Assembly: GCA_003158505.1 (NCBI GenBank)
Contig: PMJK01000043.1
Location: forward strand, 1,235 to 11,621
DNA from: Holophagaceae bacterium
GTDB taxonomy: Bacteria > Acidobacteriota > Holophagae > Holophagales > Holophagaceae
DNA length: 10,387 nt
Reading direction: 5' to 3'
Below, one piece after another: positions 6,211 through 10,387 of this stretch. The translations under genes and the position numbers were made by a program. Each line of letters begins with the position of its first letter. Within the stretch, counting starts at the first letter, position 1. The notes beneath the pieces are model-generated. The model had not been told where the DNA came from. It made no database searches and saw only the letters and a list, made by a program, of their open reading frames with translations.

Positions 6211-7740
6211 TCAGCGCTTGTTGTCTTGGGAAATTTTCGTGGCGCGGATCTGGACCAGGGAGATTGCCGCCACCATCAGGAAGATCACCGTGGAGATGGC
6301 CGCCGCCAGGCCGAACTGCTGCCCGGAATACTGGAAGGCCATGCGGTAGGTGTAGGACACGAGGATGTCCGTGGTGCCAGCCGGTGTGGCCGTATTCAGG
6401 AAGTCAGGCCCTCCCCCAGTGAGGAGGTTGATGAGGACGAAGTTGTTGAAGTTGAAGGCGAAGGAGGAAATGAGCAGGGGGGTCAATGGTTTCAGGATCA
6501 GCGGCATGGTGATTCGGAAGAAGTTGGTGAGGGGCCCCGCGCCCGCCACCGCCGAAGCCTCGTAGAGATCGTTGGGGATCGCCTTGATGAGGCCCATAGA
6601 GACGATCATCATGTAGGGGAAACCCAGCCAGGTGTTGACGATGAGAATCATCGTCTTGGCGAGAAAGGGGTCGGAGAACCAGGTGGGCTTGATGCCGAAG
6701 AGGCCGTGCAGGATCAGGTTGATCTCGCCGAAGTTGTTGTTGAACAGGCCCTTGAACACCAGGATCGAAATGAAACCCGGGATGGCGTAGGGGAGAAAGA
6801 GCAGGAACCGGTAGACCGCCTTGAAGCGCAGGGAATCCCAGTTCAGCAAGACGGCCAGCAGCATGCCCAGGGACGTGCAGAACACCACGGTCAGACTGGA
6901 GAACACGACGGTCCAGATGAAGATGCGCCAGAAGGGTTCCCGCAGGGCGGCGTCAGTGAAGATCTGGATGTAGTTCTTCCACCCGATGTCCACCTGGAAG
7001 CCCGGGTCCACCGGCTCGCCCTCGGCAGTTTCGTAGAATCCGGTCTTGAAATCGGGCCGGATGACGCTGTGATCCTGGTTGTTGGTAAGGCTGCCGTCTT
7101 TGTTGCGCGTGTACTGCATGCGCGCGGGCGCGAACTCCCGCAGGCCCGTCATGCGGATTTGTTCGCCGTTGGGCATCAGCACGGTGAGGCCCTTCAGGAA
7201 GGTCTGATGCTCGATCAGGCCCCTCATGGGCATGTGCTCGCCGATCGGGGGGGTCGCGGATGGCTGGGCCTTGAGGGTCAGGGATATATCCGGGCCAAGC
7301 GTGATGGGGTCCGTGATGAAGGCAGCACCGCTGTCCGCGTCCTCCAGGCAAAGGCGCCAACGGCTGCCGTCGGCATGGAGGGTCGAGTTGTAGGTAGCAC
7401 CCTCGGCCCGGTAGGTCTCCTCTACCAGATATTGGGTGGCCCGCTGGAAGGTCAGGAGGTTCTTGGAACTATAGTTGGTGAACCCGATGCGGACGGTATA
7501 GAGCATGGGGAAGACCACGAAGATCAGCGCCGCGCCGATGCCCGGGAACAGGTAGCGGTAGGCGTAGGTCTTCGAAGAGGTGTAGATCCAGATGAAGGCG
7601 GCCAGGGTTACCAGCATGACGCAGGCCAGCAGGCTTTCACCGGTGGCGTAGACCAGGGTGACGAGGTAGAGCCCCACCAGGCCCAGCAGAATCATGAGGG
7701 CGGGGTGGAGGAAACGCTTGAAGGCCTTGGGCATTCGCAT
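6211..7740 (-). CDS. malF: Maltose/maltodextrin ABC permease MalF
   Basis: Inner-membrane permease subunit of the maltodextrin importer. The 509 residues compare with 514 in E. coli MalF. Three N-terminal membrane segments (about 12-32, 36-54, 63-84) come before a large periplasmic loop of about 180 residues (about 90-270). This is the P2 domain that contacts MalE and is typical of the enteric-type MalF. The conserved permease core follows. NTWLGFPYMM (369-378) and AFNFNNF (428-434) contain the positions that line the maltose site in E. coli MalF. The EAA loop is EASAVAGAGPLTNFFRITMP (394-413). No convincing Shine-Dalgarno sequence precedes the ATG (upstream bases CGGACCACCCC), and a second ATG is codon 3. 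The gene lies 77 bp after malE, behind two stable hairpins, which suggests lower expression than malE. Confidence 0.96.
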   Translation of the reverse strand: MRMPKAFKRFLHPALMILLGLVGLYLVTLVYATGESLLACVMLVTLAAFIWIYTSSKTYAYRYLFPGIGAALIFVVFPMLYTVRIGFTNYSSKNLLTFQRATQYLVEETYRAEGATYNSTLHADGSRWRLCLEDADSGAAFITDPITLGPDISLTLKAQPSATPPIGEHMPMRGLIEHQTFLKGLTVLMPNGEQIRMTGLREFAPARMQYTRNKDGSLTNNQDHSVIRPDFKTGFYETAEGEPVDPGFQVDIGWKNYIQIFTDAALREPFWRIFIWTVVFSSLTVVFCTSLGMLLAVLLNWDSLRFKAVYRFLLFLPYAIPGFISILVFKGLFNNNFGEINLILHGLFGIKPTWFSDPFLAKTMILIVNTWLGFPYMMIVSMGLIKAIPNDLYEASAVAGAGPLTNFFRITMPLILKPLTPLLISSFAFNFNNFVLINLLTGGGPDFLNTATPAGTTDILVSYTYRMAFQYSGQQFGLAAAISTVIFLMVAAISLVQIRATKISQDNKR

Positions 7741-7763
7741 GGGGTGGTCCGGATCGGGAAGGG

Positions 7764-7805
7764 TGCCGTTGCCGGCAGCGGAGCGGACCCGGGGGTCCGC
7801 TCCGC
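7764..7805 (-). repeat. Tandem hairpins in the malE-malF gap (REP-like position)
   Basis: The transcript first forms a perfect 13-base inverted repeat (GCGGAGCGGACCC against GGGTCCGCTCCGC, 7805-7793 and 7790-7778), of which 12 pairs leave a feasible four-base loop. It begins 12 bases after the malE stop. It is followed without a gap by a five-pair hairpin TGCCG-GCAA-CGGCA (7777-7764) with a GNRA tetraloop. No T-run follows, so it is not a standard terminator. REP elements at the same place in E. coli protect malE mRNA from 3' decay and raise MalE over MalF; the same role is inferred. Confidence 0.75.
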
Positions 7806-7817
7806 AGCGGTGGATCG

Positions 7818-9023
7818 CTACTTCAGAATCCGCTTAGCGGCAGCGTCCAGGGCTTCCTTGGGAGTCTGCCGGCCTTCGGTCATGTTGTTCAGGGCGGAGA
7901 CCATGGCGGCCCAGAACCGGCCCATCTGGGGGTTGTTGGGCATGACAACGCCATCCTTGGCGCTGGCCATGGAGACCTGGATGAAGGGATCGGACTTCAT
8001 CTTGGCGAAGGCGGCCTTGCTGGCGGGCGTACCGATGGCCACGTCGGCGTTGATGGTCTCGAGTCCCTTCAGGCTCAGCATGTTGTTCTCGATGAACTCG
8101 CGGGCGATGTCCACGTTGCCCACACTGGAGGCAGCCTTGGTGATCATGGCGCCCAGGTAGCCCACGAAGGGAGATGAGGCCTTGCCACCCACACTGGGGA
8201 TCTTGGCCACTCCGAAGTTGATCTTGGCCTTCTTGAGGTTGTCCCAAGCCCAGGGGCCGCTGATCATCAGGGCGAGCTTGCCCTGCGCCATCTGCGATTC
8301 CATGTCGGAGTACATGGCGCCCTTGGGCATGACCCCCTCCTTCACCATCCTCGTCAGCAGCTCGGCGCCCTTGAGGGCCCCGGCGTTGTTCACGCCCGTG
8401 TCCTTGGCGTCGTAGGTGCCGTCCGCCTTCAGCTTGAAGGCGTAACCGCCATTGGCGGCCAGCATGGGCATGGTGAAGTAGGTGTTGGTGTAGTCCCAGA
8501 GGATGGCCTTCTTGCCCTTGGCCACCATGGCCTTGTCGAGGGCGAAAATTTCCTCGAAGGTCTTGGGGGGATTCTTCACCAGATCTTTGTTGTAGATCAG
8601 GGTGACGGCCTCGATGGCCACGGGATACGCCCAGACCTTGCCCTTAATGGTGAAGGCCTGCCAGGCGGTGGCATCGATGTCGTCCTTGATCTTCTTGCCG
8701 GGGGTCACGGCATTGATGACGCCGCTTTCCGCCCACTCGCCCACGCGGTCGTGCGCCCACATCCAGATGTCCGGGCCCTTGCCCTCTTCGGCGGCCGCCT
8801 GGAACTTGCCCGGCGCGTCCTCCGGATGTTCCACGATGACCTTCACGCCGGTCTTCTTGGTGAACTCATCGCCCACCTTCTGAAGCCCGTTGTAACCTTT
8901 GTCGCCGTTGATCCAGATGAGCAGTTGGCCCTTTTCGGCCGCCTGGACCAGCGTCAAGGCGCCCGCGACGAGGAACAGGGCGGTGGTCGTGGCCAGCTTG
9001 CGGAAGTTGGATGGATGGCTCAT
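7818..9023 (-). CDS. malE: Periplasmic maltose/maltodextrin-binding protein MalE
   Basis: Captures maltose and maltodextrins in the periplasm and delivers them to MalFGK2. It has 401 residues against 396 in E. coli. A signal peptide with positive N-region and hydrophobic core (about 12-27) ends at VQA, with cleavage after residue 28 or 29. LLIWINGDKGYNGL (34-47), PDIWMWAHDR (84-93) and AIEAVTLIYNKDLVKNPPKTFEEI (about 136-159, in part) are near-identical to E. coli MalE; Asp41, Lys42, Asp92 and Arg93 correspond to its sugar-contacting residues. AAAGGAG six bases before the ATG is a strong ribosome site. It lies 51 bp after malK and before malF, and strong translation plus the downstream hairpins fit the need for excess binding protein. 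Confidence 0.97.
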   Translation of the reverse strand: MSHPSNFRKLATTTALFLVAGALTLVQAAEKGQLLIWINGDKGYNGLQKVGDEFTKKTGVKVIVEHPEDAPGKFQAAAEEGKGPDIWMWAHDRVGEWAESGVINAVTPGKKIKDDIDATAWQAFTIKGKVWAYPVAIEAVTLIYNKDLVKNPPKTFEEIFALDKAMVAKGKKAILWDYTNTYFTMPMLAANGGYAFKLKADGTYDAKDTGVNNAGALKGAELLTRMVKEGVMPKGAMYSDMESQMAQGKLALMISGPWAWDNLKKAKINFGVAKIPSVGGKASSPFVGYLGAMITKAASSVGNVDIAREFIENNMLSLKGLETINADVAIGTPASKAAFAKMKSDPFIQVSMASAKDGVVMPNNPQMGRFWAAMVSALNNMTEGRQTPKEALDAAAKRILK

Positions 9024-9074
9024 GTATGACTCCTTTGGGGGTGGCCCGGGGGCCCAGTGAAATGGGGTGAAGTG

Positions 9075-10172
9075 CTACGCAAGCCGGGGTAGGGTCCGGT
9101 CGTCCGGGCCGAAAAGCAGGCAGTGTTTGGCGGGGAAGCGGAGGTGGGTCTCATCGCCCGTGCGGAGGGGATTTTCGGGCTGGGCCTTGACGGTCAACTG
9201 CCCGGTGCCGCCTGGCGACTGGACGTACAGGAAGACCGTGTCCCCCAGGTGTTCGGCCACGATCACCTTGGTTTTGGCCGTGCCCTCACCCGCGGCGGTC
9301 TCCGCCAGGAGGCGCTCGGGGCGGATGCCCAGTGTGAGTGCCGTACCCTCCGCCAGGCCCCGGGCATCAGCGCCCGCGGCCAGCAGGGTGCCGTCCTCAA
9401 GCCGCACCGTGGCCCCGGTTCCCGCCGCCGAGACCAGGACACAGGGCAGAAAGTTCATCTTGGGCGAGCCGATGAAGCCCGCCACAAAGCGGTTCGCGGG
9501 ATGGTGGTACAGCTCCAGCGGCGAGCCTACCTGCTCGATGCGGCCCTCGTTGATCACCACGATGCGGTTGGCCAGGGTCATGGCCTCCACCTGGTCGTGG
9601 GTGACGTAGACCATGGTGGTGGCCAGATCCTTGTGCAGGCGGGCCAATTCGACGCGCATCTGCACACGCAGACCCGCATCCAGGTTGGAGAGGGGCTCGT
9701 CGAAGAGGAATACGCCCGGCTTGCGGACAATGGCCCTGCCGATCGCCACCCGCTGTCGCTGTCCCCCCGACAACGCTTTTGGACGGCGATCGAGCAGGGA
9801 TTCGATCTGGAGGATCTGGGCGGCCCGTTGAACGGCCGCTGCGACCTCCGTCTTCGAATAGCCGGCAAGCTTGAGGCCGAAGGCCATGTTCTCGGCCACG
9901 GTCATGTGCGGATAGAGGGCATAGCTCTGAAAGACCATGGCGATGCCGCGCTTGGAGGGCGGCACGTCATTCATGGGCTTGCCACCGATGAACAACTCCC
10001 CACTGGTGATATCTTCCAGGCCAGCGATGCAGCGCAGCAGCGTGGATTTTCCGCAGCCCGAGGGCCCCACGAACACGATGAATTCACCGTCCAGGATCTC
10101 AAGGTCGATCCCGTGGAGGATCTCCACATCGCCGAAGGACTTGCACAGGGCTTTGAATTGAAGGTTGGCCAT
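9075..10172 (-). CDS. malK: Maltose/maltodextrin ABC ATPase MalK
   Basis: Cytoplasmic ATPase subunit that powers the MalFG importer as a dimer. The 365 residues (371 in E. coli) show Walker A GPSGCGKST (36-44), Q-loop Gln82, signature LSGGQRQRVAIGRAI (134-148), Walker B VFLFDEP with catalytic Glu159, D-loop SNLDA, and switch His192 in YVTHDQ. The C-terminal part (about 235-365) is the TOBE/MOI regulatory domain of the CUT1 sugar ATPases, which also serve as sensors in enteric bacteria. In other CUT1 systems one ATPase can serve several importers; here linkage to malEFG makes the maltodextrin role clear. It is the first gene of the operon. The start at MANLQFKAL matches the family, but the ATG has no clear Shine-Dalgarno sequence (upstream CGGATTTCCGCC). 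Confidence 0.95.
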   Translation of the reverse strand: MANLQFKALCKSFGDVEILHGIDLEILDGEFIVFVGPSGCGKSTLLRCIAGLEDITSGELFIGGKPMNDVPPSKRGIAMVFQSYALYPHMTVAENMAFGLKLAGYSKTEVAAAVQRAAQILQIESLLDRRPKALSGGQRQRVAIGRAIVRKPGVFLFDEPLSNLDAGLRVQMRVELARLHKDLATTMVYVTHDQVEAMTLANRIVVINEGRIEQVGSPLELYHHPANRFVAGFIGSPKMNFLPCVLVSAAGTGATVRLEDGTLLAAGADARGLAEGTALTLGIRPERLLAETAAGEGTAKTKVIVAEHLGDTVFLYVQSPGGTGQLTVKAQPENPLRTGDETHLRFPAKHCLLFGPDDRTLPRLA

Positions 10173-10210
10173 GGCGGAAATCCGGAGAAAGGCAAGAAGG
10201 GTGGAGCCAG

Positions 10211-10240
10211 ATTAATGGGTCCGATGAGCCGGGAATGCAA
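10211..10240 (-). promoter_or_regulatory. Weak candidate promoter for the mal operon
   Basis: On the minus strand TTGCAT (10240-10235) and ATTAAT (10216-10211) are 18 bases apart, giving a sigma-70-like pair with four matches each and a leader of about 33 bases to malK. The rest of the 150-base leader (10173-10323) shows no clear palindromic operator. One GTGAGGATCG motif at 10296-10287 resembles the repeats before the amylase. Function is not shown. Confidence 0.3.
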
Positions 10241-10286
10241 GCCTAGGGAAGGTCCCCATGAAAAGCAGTGGCAGGCAGAACGGAGC

Positions 10287-10296
10287 CGATCCTCAC
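10287..10296 (-). promoter_or_regulatory. Single GTGAGGATCG motif upstream of malK
   Basis: The minus strand reads GTGAGGATCG, nine of ten bases identical to GTGAGGAACG at 4795-4804 and eight of ten to GTGAGGAACC at 4746-4737 in the amylase promoter region. It lies about 115 bases upstream of the malK ATG. It could be a site for the same regulator, but no second copy at ten-base spacing was seen. Confidence 0.3.
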
Positions 10297-10323
10297 ATCA
10301 TGTCCTTTTGAATTGCCAGCCGA

Positions 10324-10354
10324 GAAACGGCCCGTCTGTGCGACGGGCCGTTTC
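10324..10354. terminator. 13-bp terminator hairpin upstream of the mal operon
   Basis: GAAACGGCCCGTC and GACGGGCCGTTTC form a perfect 13-base-pair stem with a five-base loop (TGTGC on the plus strand). The GC core ends in AAA on one side and TTT on the other, so it could work on either strand, although the T-run is only three bases. It probably ends transcription of a minus-strand gene lying to the right and insulates the mal operon from it. Confidence 0.65.
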
Positions 10355-10355
10355 A

Positions 10356-10387
10356 TCAGGCAGCCATCACCACCAAGCTTCGAACTG
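10356..10387 (-). CDS. Possible C-terminal end of an upstream gene (partial)
   Basis: One minus-strand frame reads VRSLVVMAA and then two TGA stops in a row (10358-10356 and 10355-10353), the second inside the foot of the terminator hairpin. A stop beside a terminator is the usual end of a gene. Only about ten codons are visible, another frame also ends (TGA after EAWW), and no product can be named. Confidence 0.25.
   Translation of the reverse strand, partial: VRSLVVMAA

Noticed and set aside
7778..7805. Intrinsic terminator after malE
   Set aside because: The stem is strong, but no T-run follows on the minus strand and the same transport complex continues downstream; a stabilising or attenuating hairpin fits better.
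6148..8160. 670-codon open frame on the plus strand antisense to malF and part of malE
   Set aside because: It lies opposite well-conserved malE/malF/malG. Its composition (rich in Gly, Glu, His, Asp, Val, with runs of charged residues) is what the GC-rich complement of real codons gives, and it shows no domain or signal.
9043..9054. Short GGCCC/GGGCC inverted repeat in the malK-malE gap
   Set aside because: Five pairs with a two-base loop in a G/C run; too weak to call a feature.
10175..10184. CGGAAATCCG palindrome just before the malK start
   Set aside because: Only four-base arms with a two-base centre; no second copy, so not listed as an operator.

Overview
The window reads as one maltodextrin/starch-utilisation locus of a Gram-negative bacterium with GC-rich DNA. 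Every gene I can support is on the minus strand, so transcription runs from high to low coordinates. Gram-negative is inferred from a MalF with a large periplasmic loop, a MalE with a cleavable signal peptide, a periplasmic-type amylase and a lipoprotein pullulanase. The host cannot be named from this sequence. A short-form glucan phosphorylase beside Escherichia-like MalEFG would fit groups such as Acidobacteriota or deltaproteobacteria, but that is a guess.

Layout in transcription order. At the right edge (10324-10387) there is probably the tail of an unrelated gene and a 13-bp terminator hairpin. A leader of about 150 bp follows, then malK (10172-9075), malE (9023-7818), malF (7740-6211) and malG (6198-5308), a complete type I maltose/maltodextrin ABC importer. 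Next is a small secreted protein that is a stand-alone CBM41 starch-binding domain (5254-4823). A 167-bp intergenic region follows, with a long inverted repeat, helically phased direct repeats and an extended -10 promoter candidate. After it come an exported MalS-like GH13 alpha-amylase (4655-2961), a cytoplasmic short-form alpha-glucan phosphorylase (2887-1232) and a lipoprotein type I pullulanase (1202-1), cut by the left edge.

Inferred pathway: the lipoprotein pullulanase debranches alpha-1,6 links and the amylase cuts alpha-1,4 links outside the cytoplasm. The free CBM41 protein may hold or present polysaccharide there. MalE captures maltodextrins, MalF-MalG-MalK imports them, and the phosphorylase releases glucose-1-phosphate in the cytoplasm. 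No regulator (MalT or LacI type), no maltoporin and no amylomaltase lies inside the window.

The least ordinary parts are non-coding or small. They are the free CBM41 protein, whose domain is absent from the front of the pullulanase in the same operon; the phased GTGA/TCAC repeats and inverted repeat before the amylase; tandem hairpins between malE and malF, which recall the REP elements at the same place in E. coli; and a hairpin that could hide the pullulanase ribosome-binding site. No tRNA, rRNA, CRISPR, insertion sequence or phage gene was seen. No stretch above 300 bases lacks a gene.
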